Assembly: GCF_000802245.2 (NCBI RefSeq)
Contig: NZ_CP021080.1
Coordinates: forward strand, 2,914,001 to 2,978,000
Reading direction: 5' to 3'
From: Streptomyces pluripotens
GTDB taxonomy: Bacteria > Actinomycetota > Actinomycetes > Streptomycetales > Streptomycetaceae
Length of the DNA stretch: 64,000 bases
Shown here piece after piece: positions 46,736 through 54,459 of the stretch. The position numbers and the translations under genes are program-made. The notes under the pieces were generated by a model that ran no database searches, was not told the origin of the DNA, and worked only from the letters and a program-made list of their open reading frames with translations. Positions within the stretch are counted from its first letter, which is position 1. The number at the start of each line of letters is the position of its first letter.

Positions 46736-47710
46736 ATGGACGCGCACAGCGAAGAGATCACCGTCGAGCAGGCGGCCGAGGACTTCGCGGCCGAGGTAGC
46801 CAGATGGCGGGAAGTACGCGGCATGTCCAAGCGGGCATTAGCGCTGGCCATGGGCTTCGACCCGTCCTACGTCAGCCACGTCGAGTCCGGCCGCCACAAG
46901 CCCACCGAGGAGTTCGCCAGGCTCGCCGACGAGCACCTGAACGCCGGGAAGGCGATTTGGCGGCGCTGGTGCGACTACGAGCAGGCCCGCACGAAATCCA
47001 GGCGCCAACCCACGACCCCACCGGCCCAGCGCAGGCCCGAGCAGCCGTACGCCACCGGGTCCGCCCTCGTCGTCGAACACGACGCCGCCCGCCTCCAGTA
47101 CGACGGCCACTCCTACCGGCTCACCATGAGACGGCTCCTGCGGAACACCGGCGACGACCCGGTGACCCGCTACCTGATCCGCGTCTCCGTCGACCGCTAC
47201 CCCGGCGACCCCGAGCAGTCCAACGCCCACTACCGCGTCCACCCGCTGACCTGGGACGAACTCGCCCTCACCGCCACCTGCCGCGGCGAGGCGATGCGCT
47301 GGCAGGCCAAGCACGACCGCGACGCCTTCAAGGAGGTCTGGCTGCTGTTCGACAACGAACACGGCCGCTTCCCGCTCTACCCCGGCGAGTCCGTGTGGAT
47401 CGAGTACGCCTACACCGTCGGCGACGACAAATGGGGCAACTGGTTCCAGCGGGCCGTCCGCCTGCCCACCGAACAACTCGAAGTCCAGCTCGCCTTCCCC
47501 GCCGCCCTCGACCCCGTCGTGTGGGGCACCGAGACCTCCATGACCGCGGAAGCCTCACCCCTGCGGACCCCGCCCGTCCGCAGCGACGACGGTGAACTGA
47601 GGCAATTCACCTGGATCACGACCACGCCCGCCCTCCACGCTCGGTACCGTCTTGAGTGGAGGTTCCGGGCACGGCCCGAACACAACACGGAACAAGGGGA
47701 CTTCAGGTGA
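46736..47710 (+). CDS. XRE regulator with large beta-rich C-terminal domain
   Basis: A 324-residue protein. Residues 20-75 are a helix-turn-helix (VARWREVRGMSKRALALAMG and PSYVSHVESGRHKPTEEFA). After a Pro/Arg linker, residues 105-315 form a Trp/Tyr- and Arg-rich domain (YLIRVSVDRYPGDPEQSN, LLFDNEHGRFPLYPGESVWI). I do not recognise the family; it looks like a ligand or stress sensor. It overlaps the deformylase gene by four bases (GTGA), so the two are co-translated. Confidence 0.8.
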   Translation: MDAHSEEITVEQAAEDFAAEVARWREVRGMSKRALALAMGFDPSYVSHVESGRHKPTEEFARLADEHLNAGKAIWRRWCDYEQARTKSRRQPTTPPAQRRPEQPYATGSALVVEHDAARLQYDGHSYRLTMRRLLRNTGDDPVTRYLIRVSVDRYPGDPEQSNAHYRVHPLTWDELALTATCRGEAMRWQAKHDRDAFKEVWLLFDNEHGRFPLYPGESVWIEYAYTVGDDKWGNWFQRAVRLPTEQLEVQLAFPAALDPVVWGTETSMTAEASPLRTPPVRSDDGELRQFTWITTTPALHARYRLEWRFRARPEHNTEQGDFR

Positions 47711-48273
47711 TTGACGTGCGGCCCAGCCAACAGATGCGCGACCTCGGAGTCGTCCAGCACGGCGCCGGCATCCTGGCCGAACCGGCCCGCGCCTTCACCC
47801 TGCCCGCCGAGCGCGACGAGGCCGAGCGCATCACCGACGAACTGTTCGCCGCGATGGAACGGATCGGCCAGGTCCACCCCTTCGCCAAGGGCATGGGCAT
47901 CGCCGCCCCGCAGATCGGCATCGGCCGCACCGCCGCCGTCGTCCAGCCGCCCGGCGACACACCCGCCGTCATCCTGCTCAACCCGAAGATCACCGACCGC
48001 TCCGACGAACTGGACGAGCAGTACGAGGGCTGCCTGAGCTTCTTCGACGTCCGCGGCCTCGTCCCCCGCCCCCTGAAGATCACCGTCGAGACCACGACCC
48101 TGACCGGCGAGACCATCACCACCGTGTACGAACGCGGCCTCGCCCGCCTCATCCACCACGAGATCGACCACCTCGACGGCCTGCTCTACACCGCCCGCAT
48201 GCGCACCGGCGTCGCCCCGATCCCCGTGGAGGAGTACCGGCAGACCGGCAGGGCCTGGGCATACGAGCAATAG
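47707..48273 (+). CDS. def: Peptide deformylase, accessory copy
   Basis: Metalloenzyme that removes the formyl group from nascent proteins. All three motifs are present: GMGIAAPQIG, EGCLSFFDVRG and HHEIDHLDG (metal His, catalytic Glu). The 188-residue size is normal. Start GTG 47707 overlaps the XRE stop. Chromosomal deformylases are usually next to fmt or infB, so a copy tied to a regulator and sugar transferases on an island suggests a special role, such as resistance to a deformylase inhibitor or processing of a small peptide. Confidence 0.93.
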   Translation: MIDVRPSQQMRDLGVVQHGAGILAEPARAFTLPAERDEAERITDELFAAMERIGQVHPFAKGMGIAAPQIGIGRTAAVVQPPGDTPAVILLNPKITDRSDELDEQYEGCLSFFDVRGLVPRPLKITVETTTLTGETITTVYERGLARLIHHEIDHLDGLLYTARMRTGVAPIPVEEYRQTGRAWAYEQ

Positions 48274-48329
48274 TCGGGACAGCACCTTCTGGACTGACCT
48301 GGCAGATGTCGACCAGTCCGGGCAGCAGG

Positions 48330-49037
48330 TCAGCTGGCTCCGGCTGACTCCTCAGGCAGCGCAACGGGACGCAGCACCGTCAGGGAATCTTCCTGACTAG
48401 CGACCATTGTGAAGGGGAACCTGTCCACCTGCAGGCACAGGTCGACATCGTCGGGGTGAACGCCCTGGTATCCACGTCGAACCCCGTCGTCGAGATCGGT
48501 GGCTGCCCAGGAGGTTCTCGCACGGTGGAGAAACGGGGCTGCCTCAGCATCGACTCCGGCGAGACGCTGACCGATGTATTCAGCGCAGGCCAGGTCCTCA
48601 GCGGCCTGGCCATCGTCGCCGGTGATCACGAACGTCACCGGCCCGGAACCATCCATCTTCAGAAAGCGCGCTGTCGCACCGGCCACGACGAAACTCGCGC
48701 ACAGAACCAGCGGCGCGCTCGAAACGGCCAGCGCGCCGACGGTTCCGGCCGTCGTCTTCTGCACCAGAGTGCGACCGGCCAGATCGAGTGACCTGATCAG
48801 ACCGGGCGAGTTCACCGTGTCGAAGCCCGTTGCTGGGGCACCGTCCTTCAGGGCCAGCCAGCCCGAGCAATTCTCCTTCAAGGCCAGCGCCTCGGCGTCG
48901 GACGGGGCCAGGACGATCTTCTCTGCACCCCGCGAAAACGCCCAGGCAGCCACGGTGAAGGCCCGCATCACGTCGACGACAACAGCAACGCGCGGAACGT
49001 CCGTCAACTCCGGGATACCGACGAAACGATGATCCAT
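48330..49037 (-). CDS. 2-phosphosulfolactate phosphatase family protein (ComB-like)
   Basis: A 235-residue ComB-fold phosphatase. Recognisable parts are [40 protein letters not shown] and [14 protein letters not shown]. ComB removes phosphate from 2-phosphosulfolactate in coenzyme M synthesis; bacteria without coenzyme M also carry it, with roles mostly untested. It converges on the deformylase gene. Start ATG 49037. Confidence 0.8.
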   Translation of the reverse strand: MDHRFVGIPELTDVPRVAVVVDVMRAFTVAAWAFSRGAEKIVLAPSDAEALALKENCSGWLALKDGAPATGFDTVNSPGLIRSLDLAGRTLVQKTTAGTVGALAVSSAPLVLCASFVVAGATARFLKMDGSGPVTFVITGDDGQAAEDLACAEYIGQRLAGVDAEAAPFLHRARTSWAATDLDDGVRRGYQGVHPDDVDLCLQVDRFPFTMVASQEDSLTVLRPVALPEESAGAS

Positions 49038-49169
49038 CCAGTCATTCTCGTCGGCGCCACATCGCTCTCGCCATGGGTCTGCCCAGCGACCCAGTCTCGG
49101 CCCATCTGAACCATCTGGATCGCGGATGTCCCGTCACATCGAGCCGCGGCTTGTCGCACCGGTCTTTGC

Positions 49170-49433
49170 GTGAACCTGCGCCACGAAGGGCGGGACTGGT
49201 TTGAGAGTGAGATGGTGTCCGCTTGGGCACGGGACCTGGGCCTGGCCCCTCACGCGTGCGGCGCCATCGGTGACAGCAGGTCCGACCTGCCGCTGTTCGC
49301 GTCCGTCGGACTGAGCGTGGCGTTCAACGCCTCAGCAGCGGCTTGGGCGGCGGCAACGACTGCGGTGGACGCCGGTGACCTGCGTACGGTGATTCCCACC
49401 CTGGCCCGCCTGCTCTCGGCCCCCGACCGATGA
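49170..49433 (+). pseudogene. C-terminal remnant of an HAD phosphatase (SerB-like)
   Basis: About 87 codons from GTG 49170 encode the last part of an HAD-IB phosphatase, with motif IV in ACGAIGDSRSDLPLFASVGL and a following SVAFNASAAAWAAA. The catalytic Asp motif DxDxT and the cap are missing. It lies immediately before the arm-like repeat and right attachment site, so it was cut during island formation. Confidence 0.72.
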
Positions 49434-49456
49434 CCAGGGAAGGCCGCAGGCCACGA

Positions 49457-49476
49457 GGGCACATCCAGGGCACATG
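49457..49476. repeat. Pair of AGGGCACAT arm-like repeats, right end of island 1
   Basis: AGGGCACAT at 49457-49465 and 49468-49476, followed by GAGCCTGGGAA. About 30 bases here match 57173-57203 with one mismatch. It lies 107 bp before the right 22-bp attachment repeat, in the place expected for the distal arm sites of an integrase. Confidence 0.68.
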
Positions 49477-49582
49477 AGCCTGGGAAGAGGCGTTGAACCA
49501 TGAGAACTTCCGAGAGGAGTTTTCCCAGGTCAACGCACATTTCCCTGCGAAATCCGAGGCCAGCGCCCTCCCGTCACCAGTC

Positions 49583-49658
49583 GCTGCACGAGTGGCAGGA
49601 CTTCTCACACCGGCTGCACGAGGCGGGGCACCAGCCCTACTGCCTGGTGTGGCCCTGA
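49583..49658 (+). repeat. Right attachment site and duplicated 3' end of the target gene
   Basis: The first 22 bases equal 40079-40100. The next 54 bases encode the same peptide end (HRLHEAGHQPYCLVWP) and stop, with synonymous changes such as CTG for TTG and CAC for CAT. The sequence after the stop also resembles 40155-40280, including a hairpin and an integrase tail. Preceding codons are unrelated to the target gene, so no functional protein is expected. Confidence 0.85.
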
Positions 49659-49724
49659 GCGGGGTTTCTTGGGGGTCGAGCGGGGTCTTCGGGGCCTCGC
49701 CCCTTCCGTGCCTGGGAGGAGCCT

Positions 49725-50148
49725 TCAGGCGGCGAGGGCACATTGGTTTTGCTGGGGGCGGTGATGTGCCCTGGGGCTCTCCGGTTTCCGACGGCGGCGC
49801 GCCTGTGAAGGCGTCGTCGATCGTCTTGCGGGTGCGGGTCTCGCTGGACGGCAGCAGGTGTGTGTACGTCCGGAGCGTGAAGCCCGGGTCCGGGTGGCCG
49901 AGGTGCTCGGAGAGCGCCTTGATGCTCTCCCCCGCGTCCAGGAGCACAGAGGCGTACGCGTGCCGGAGGGCGCGTGCATGCCGTCTTCCGGGGCCTCTTG
50001 GAGGTACCTCGCCCCGCGCTCGCACGGAGGGATCACGCCGGCGGCGGCCAGGGCTCGCTTCCAGGCACCCATGTTGAAGACGCTGCGGTTGTAGGCCCGG
50101 CCCTTCTCGTCGACGAAAAGCAGCCGGAAGGTCTTGGGCCGCGCCTGG
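49725..50148 (-). pseudogene. Second tyrosine integrase fragment, frameshifted
   Basis: Homologous to the integrase at 40222-40950 but shorter. The frame RPKTFRLLFVDEKGRAYNRS continues to EDGMHA; then two extra bases near 49971 shift the frame, and the rest (ALRHAYASVLLDAGESIKAL, HPDPGFTLRTYTHLL) is read in another frame. The tail has a single AGGGCACAT at 49735-49743. At about 50148 it joins a WbqC-like gene. Not functional. Confidence 0.82.
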
Positions 50149-50387
50149 CTGATCAGCGTCGGGCGCCCATGTGGAAGGTGCGTCGGGAGCGTGGGCCACT
50201 GCTGCCGACCAGGATCGTCCAAGGCGGCCAATCGGGCGCGGTGCTGGAAATCGCGCCGGGCGAACTGCACGTCGGTCAGGACGATCCATCGGTCGGCGGC
50301 GAAGAGCTTCGCCAACGTGGACAGCCGTGGGAACAGGTTCGGCTGGTGGATCGCGCACACCCCGCCCGACGAGCGGACATGGGACAA
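50149..50387 (-). pseudogene. N-terminal fragment of a WbqC-like protein
   Basis: Seventy-nine codons from TTG 50387 match the start of WbqC family proteins: GGVCAIHQPNLFPRLSTLAK and WIVLTDVQFARRDFQHRARL. The catalytic and remaining parts are lost where the frame enters the integrase fragment. It would start one base after the ydcF-like stop, so it was once in that operon. WbqC proteins are found in sugar-ligand and lipid-A-like modification gene sets. Confidence 0.75.
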
Positions 50388-50388
50388 C

Positions 50389-51078
50389 TCAGGTGCTGAT
50401 GAGGCGGCTGTCGAAGCCGGCTCCCAGGAGACGCTCGTACGCGTCATACACATCCCCCGGTACGTGCTGCTCGACGGCGAAGCCGAGCTTCGGGTACTCG
50501 ATCACCCGTTGCAGGTCCCCGACAAGCATGTCGACGACGAGCTTCTCGTCGCCGATGGACTTGATGTAGTCGTCCAGTTCCAGCGGCTCTGAGGCACAGA
50601 CAACCTCTGCCTCGGGCCACAGCTTGCGGCAGGTCGCGTACGAACGGCGCTCCATGTACGGCTTGGAGATCAGCAGCAGCGACTCGACCGCGATGCCGGC
50701 CTCGGCCAGCAGCTCGCGGGAGAAGGTGATGTTCTGGCCGGTGTTGGCCGCCTTCGACTCGACCAGGATTGCTTCGTCCGGAACGCCCAGGCTCAGGGCA
50801 TGCTCGCGATAGTGGACGGCCTCGCCGCGCGGGAAGCGGGCGCGGGTGGTGGGGCTGTTGCCGCCGCTGAAGACCACGACCGGGAAGAGGCCGGCACGGT
50901 AGAGGTCGGCGGCTGTGGTGGCCACGCCCAGGTCGTGGCTGCCGAGGCCGATCGCTGCCGAGCAGGGCCGCTGCTCGTGGCCCATCTGGTGGTAGTTCCA
51001 GATCAGCGTCGCGTCGTGGAACTGCTCGTCGGTGATCTGGCGCTGCTCGTGCTGCGGCACTGGCACTCCCTGGCTCAT
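50389..51078 (-). CDS. YdcF/DUF218 family protein
   Basis: A 229-residue ElyC/SanA/YdcF-type protein. It shows the family core AAIGLGSHDLGVATTAADLY and VVVFSGGNSPTTRARFPRGE, followed by ILVESKAANTGQNITFSREL. No signal peptide or membrane helix is visible, unlike SanA, so it is cytoplasmic and could bind SAM or a nucleotide. ATG 51078 overlaps the end of the broken regulator gene (ATGA). Confidence 0.85.
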   Translation of the reverse strand: MSQGVPVPQHEQRQITDEQFHDATLIWNYHQMGHEQRPCSAAIGLGSHDLGVATTAADLYRAGLFPVVVFSGGNSPTTRARFPRGEAVHYREHALSLGVPDEAILVESKAANTGQNITFSRELLAEAGIAVESLLLISKPYMERRSYATCRKLWPEAEVVCASEPLELDDYIKSIGDEKLVVDMLVGDLQRVIEYPKLGFAVEQHVPGDVYDAYERLLGAGFDSRLIST

Positions 51079-51480
51079 CCCTGCTGGCCTCTTCGGATGC
51101 TCTCGATGCTGCGCAGCTGGTGGCTCAGCCCGTACTGCCGAGCCACCTGCGCCGCCTGATCGAGGTCGGACAGCCCATCATTCCGGGCCGCCGCGTCCGA
51201 CAGAAGGATGTGCCCGTAGGCGGTGTCCAGCCGCACCCGCTGCATCGGGGGAGTCGACCGTGCCGGTGGTGCGCGCGATGTCGATGCGGTGCAGGGCCTA
51301 CTTCAGGTCGCCAGCGCCTCGGTGAGCCAGGGCCAGCTTTTGGTGGGCGACCGACCAGTCCTCCGGCTCGCCTAGGTCCTCGAAGGAGCGGGTGGCCTCG
51401 ATCATGACGCCGGTCGCGTACTCGTTGTCGCCCTCCTTGTTCAGCGCCGTACCCACCCAGAGCCGGGCCCTGGCACGATC
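51075..51480 (-). pseudogene. C-terminal remnant of an XRE/TPR regulator
   Basis: Tetratricopeptide-like sequence reads ARARLWVGTALNKEGDNEYA, then SFEDLGEPEDWSVAHQKLAL, before a TAG stop near 51300. A further shift lies near 51255 in the TTGTVDSP region, and the last part (LDTAYGHILLSDAAARNDGL, QYGLSHQLRSIESIRR) is read in another frame down to the ydcF start. The helix-turn-helix is absent. This is the typical end of Streptomyces XRE/TPR regulators that precede ydcF. Confidence 0.72.
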
Positions 51481-51592
51481 GTGCGTCGTGGGCCCGCCCC
51501 TTCTCGTCGGCGAAGAGAAAGCGGAAGGTCTTCGGCCCGCCGTCCGGCTTGGCCCAGGGCAGGGTGACTTCGACCGGCGGGAGCTCCTTCAT
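51481..51592 (-). pseudogene. Third integrase fragment
   Basis: Some 36 codons (MKELPPVEVTLPWAKPDGGP, then KTFRFLFADEKGRAHD) match the middle of the integrase at 40222-40950, where MKEFPPVEVTLPWARPGSEP is found. It ends at the regulator remnant. It is further evidence for repeated insertion and deletion in this block. Confidence 0.75.
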
Positions 51593-51611
51593 GCGGGCGC
51601 TGAGCTCTACA

Positions 51612-52224
51612 TCAGTACTCGGTCAGGTCAATGAGAACGTCGGCGTGCGGGTCATCGGACGGTCGATGCAGATGGGGATTATCCAGGTACCCCGGAGACT
51701 GGACAGCCCCCAACAAGCTGGGCCCCGTACGCGGCAACGGCACATCCACCCCCCACACTTCACGTTCAGGCGAGTTGATGTAGAGGCGGAGTGTAGACGC
51801 CGAACGCATCAGGAATCCGAGCAGGAACGGCTCGCCCTCGTCATACACCTCAGCCAACTGCCGCAGCACCTCCACGGCCTGCGCCTCCTGCCCCAGGGGC
51901 ACAGGCGGCATCTTCTCCCCGTCCAGGCGCACATGATGCATACCCATCACCTCCTTCACCTCGGAGCTGGAGTACAGCTGCAAGCCGTTCACTACCTGAG
52001 CGAGCACGCCCGGGACCGCCGCAGGCACCATCCCGAACGGCAGCTCGTACAGGAAGTCGATCCCTTCCGTCCCTTCACCGCAATGCACAGCCACCCGCAG
52101 CCCCTCCGGCCAAGGCGGGCAGCCACGCATACGGCGCGACAGGACATGCGGTGTAGTGCAGGAGAAGACGACACAGTGCCGCCTGCTCCTGCCTCTGCTC
52201 GGATGCGGTGAGAGCTTCGCCCAT
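51612..52224 (-). pseudogene. Frameshifted hypothetical protein
   Basis: From ATG 52224 one frame reads MGEALTASEQRQEQAALCRL and ACPVAPYAWLPAL. Near 52100 it shifts, and the other frame continues from EGLRVAVHCGEGTEGIDFLY through YSSSEVKEVMGMHHVRLDGE to DVLIDLTEY at 51612. Joined, they make about 200 residues with even codon bias. I do not recognise the family. A sequencing error is possible but the surroundings are full of decay. Confidence 0.6.
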
Positions 52225-52396
52225 GCTGGACACGTGTTTCCTCGCTGGTTGTGGCAGTACTCCGTGATGACGCCGATGGTTTTCCCCTCCCGGCGTCGTA
52301 CACACCATCGAGGCTCTTCCTGGCCTGCCACACCACGACGGTGATCTGGGCCGGGCGAGAGTGGGGGACACCTGTCTCCTTGGCTGGGCGGGGAGT

Positions 52397-53764
52397 TCAG
52401 CAGCCGCCGGAGGAGGCGGCCGGAACGCCGACGCCGATCTGGAGGGTGGCCGGGGCGCCGCAGCAGCCACCGCCTTCGCCGACCTGGGCGACGTCGGGGT
52501 CGTCGTAGAGGCCGGCACCACCACACACACCGCTCTCCGGCAGGGTCAGCTCGACACGCTCGGCGGCATCGCGGTCGCCGGCGATCGCGGCGGCGATGGA
52601 GCGGACCTGCTCGTAGCCGGTCATCGCGAGGAACGTGGGCGCTCGGCCGTAGGACTTCATGCCGACCAGGTAGACGTCCTGCTCCGGGTGGGCGAGCTCG
52701 TTGACGCCGTGCGGGTAAACGGTGCCACAGGAGTGGACGTTCGGGTCGATCAGCGGGGCCAGTGCGGTCGGGGCCTGGAGGCGTTCGTCGAGGCCGAGAC
52801 GGACCTCGGAGAGGAACGACAGGTCGGGGCGGAAACCGGTCAGCACGATGACCTCGTCGACCGGGTCCAGGCGGCGGCCGTCCTCGGCGACCAGGACGAG
52901 CCGGTCGCCGTCACGTTCCACAGCCTGTGTGCGGAAGCCGGTCACCGCACTCGCGTGGCCGTCGTCGACGGCCGCCTTGGCACGCAGGCCCAGGGCGCCT
53001 CGGGCGGGGAGTTGGTCGGCCTCACCGCCGCCGAAGGTGTTCGCGCCGATACCGCGCCGCAGGACCCATGCCATACGTGTGCCGGGCTCCTCCTTGGCCA
53101 GGTCGGCAAGGTAGGCCAGCGCGGTGAAGGCGGATGCGCCGGAGCCGATGACCGCGGTGCGCTTGCCCGCGTACCGGGCCCGAACCCCCGGGTCCCGCAG
53201 GTCGGGCACGCGGTAGGAGATGCGGTTGGCCGCCGCTCTCTCGCCGAGGGCGGGGAGCCCATCGGCGCCCATCGGACCGGGGATGGACCAGGTGCCGGAG
53301 GCGTCGATCACAGCGCGGGCGGCGATGCGCTCCTCGCGACCGCCCGCCAGCTCGATGTGCACGGTGAAGGGCTGCTCGTCGCGGCCGGCGTCGACAATGC
53401 GGTCACGGCCGGCGCGGGCGACACCCGTCACGGTGGCGCCGTAGCGGATCTTGTCGCCGAGGACGCCGGCGAGCGGCTGCAGGTACTGCTCGGCCCACTC
53501 ACCGCCGCTGGGGTACGTCGCGCCGTCGGGGCGCATCCAGCCGACGGCGGCGAGGAGCTTCTCAGCCGCTGGATCGATGACCTCCTCCCACGGGGAGAAC
53601 AGTCGCACGTGTGCCCAGTCGCGCACGGCGGTGCCGGCGGAGGGGCCGGCCTCCAGGACCAGCGGTTCGAGGCCGCGCTCAACGAGGTGGGCGGCGGCAG
53701 CGAGGCCGACGGGGCCTGCGCCGATGACGACAACGGGCAACTGGCCAGTGGCGGATGCGTTCAC
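52397..53764 (-). CDS. FAD-dependent oxidoreductase with Cys-rich tail, arsenic-linked
   Basis: A 455-residue flavoprotein monooxygenase/reductase. Two dinucleotide folds are visible, LPVVVIGAGPVGLAAAAHL and RTAVIGSGASAFTALAYLA, with VIVLTGFRPDLSF near the end. The last 42 residues carry four cysteines (414, the pair 434-435, and the terminal residue 455) in a Gly-rich setting (EGGGCCGAP, SSGGC), a possible arsenite-binding or redox tail. Start GTG 53764. It is divergent from arsR2, and an operator lies between them. Streptomyces arsenic clusters often carry such a gene (called arsT or arsO); the reaction is not settled. Confidence 0.8.
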   Translation of the reverse strand: MNASATGQLPVVVIGAGPVGLAAAAHLVERGLEPLVLEAGPSAGTAVRDWAHVRLFSPWEEVIDPAAEKLLAAVGWMRPDGATYPSGGEWAEQYLQPLAGVLGDKIRYGATVTGVARAGRDRIVDAGRDEQPFTVHIELAGGREERIAARAVIDASGTWSIPGPMGADGLPALGERAAANRISYRVPDLRDPGVRARYAGKRTAVIGSGASAFTALAYLADLAKEEPGTRMAWVLRRGIGANTFGGGEADQLPARGALGLRAKAAVDDGHASAVTGFRTQAVERDGDRLVLVAEDGRRLDPVDEVIVLTGFRPDLSFLSEVRLGLDERLQAPTALAPLIDPNVHSCGTVYPHGVNELAHPEQDVYLVGMKSYGRAPTFLAMTGYEQVRSIAAAIAGDRDAAERVELTLPESGVCGGAGLYDDPDVAQVGEGGGCCGAPATLQIGVGVPAASSGGC

Positions 53765-53821
53765 GGTTCCCTCTTCGTTTCGACGTTTGTCGATGGCTTA
53801 TGCGGTCAGCATGGCACCTGA

Positions 53822-53853
53822 TTCGATGAGCGTCAACATAGACATTCATCGAA
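53822..53853. promoter_or_regulatory. Putative ArsR operator of the Cys-tailed oxidoreductase gene
   Basis: TTCGATGA and TCATCGAA form a perfect inverted repeat with a 16-bp spacer, 58 bp upstream of the leftward gene. The spacer contains GTCAACATAGA, shared with the operator at 53901-53934. Confidence 0.65.
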
Positions 53854-53900
53854 ACAAACCCCGCACCCCCACCCGTCGACCGAGACCCCTCGCTCGCCTG

Positions 53901-53934
53901 GTTCGACATGTGTCAACATAGATGCATGTCGAAC
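53901..53934. promoter_or_regulatory. Putative ArsR operator overlapping the arsR2 start
   Basis: GTTCGACATG and CATGTCGAAC are exact inverted 10-mers with a 14-bp spacer containing GTCAACATAGA. The ATG of arsR2 (53926) lies inside the second arm, so repression would block transcription or a leaderless message directly. Confidence 0.72.
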
Positions 53935-54300
53935 ACCAAGGTGCTGCCGCTGGTCGAGCCCCACTCCGACGCCGTGGCGCCGTGCTGCCCGCCGCTCACC
54001 GAGCGCCGCTTCACCGCGGACGAGGCCGAGACGGCCGCGCGGATGTTCAAGGCGCTGGGCGACCCGGTGCGGCTGCGGCTCTTCTCAGCGGTGGCCTCGC
54101 ACGAGGGCGGCGAGGCGTGCGTGTGCGACATCTCCGACGTGGGCGTCTCCCAGCCGACCGTCTCCCACCACCTGAAGAAGCTCAAGGAGGCCGGCCTGCT
54201 GACCTCCGAGCGGCGCGGCACCTGGGTGTACTACCGGGTCGAGCCATCCGCGCTGGCCGCGATGGGCACGTTGCTGACCATCGCGCCGGCGGAGGCCTGA
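53926..54300 (+). CDS. arsR2: ArsR family arsenite-responsive repressor (type with CVC motif)
   Basis: A 124-residue metalloregulator. The As(III)-binding motif EACVCDIS (Cys65, Cys67) lies in the recognition-helix region, ahead of VSQPTVSHHLKKLKEAGLL. A further Cys pair sits at positions 20-21 (VAPCCPP). ATG 53926 is chosen as it lies inside the operator; an earlier in-frame ATG at 53908 is possible. It controls itself and the divergent oxidoreductase, by inference from the shared operators. Confidence 0.88.
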   Translation: MSNTKVLPLVEPHSDAVAPCCPPLTERRFTADEAETAARMFKALGDPVRLRLFSAVASHEGGEACVCDISDVGVSQPTVSHHLKKLKEAGLLTSERRGTWVYYRVEPSALAAMGTLLTIAPAEA

Positions 54301-54459
54301 CCTCGCCCCCGGGAGTACGCCCGGTCGTGGAAGTCGCCGTCCACGGTGACGGCGGCGGTCCACACCGAGGGCTGTGGGTCCTTACGTGCGCCACCGCCCT
54401 GTTTGACGCCCCGCCCAGGAACGCACACGAAATGTCACTGACCGTGGAGGACTTGGCAC

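Larger units (their letters stand above)
40079..49604. mobile_element. Integrated island 1 bounded by 22-bp direct repeats
   Basis: A 22-bp identical sequence, starting GCTGCACGAG and ending GGCAGGACTTC, lies at 40079-40100 inside the 3' end of the conserved gene and at 49583-49604. After each copy the reading frame continues to LVWP and a stop, but with different synonymous codons. This is the layout left by a tyrosine integrase whose attP restores the target gene. Contents are a truncated integrase, a decayed relaxase, a glycosyltransferase operon, an XRE-deformylase pair, comB and an HAD remnant. The integrase and relaxase are both broken, so the island is probably immobile on its own. Confidence 0.82.

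Noticed and set aside
49500..49658. 52-codon open frame ending in LVWP as a small gene
   Set aside because: Its second half is the displaced 3' end of the target gene and the first half has no coding bias; it is an attachment-site artefact.
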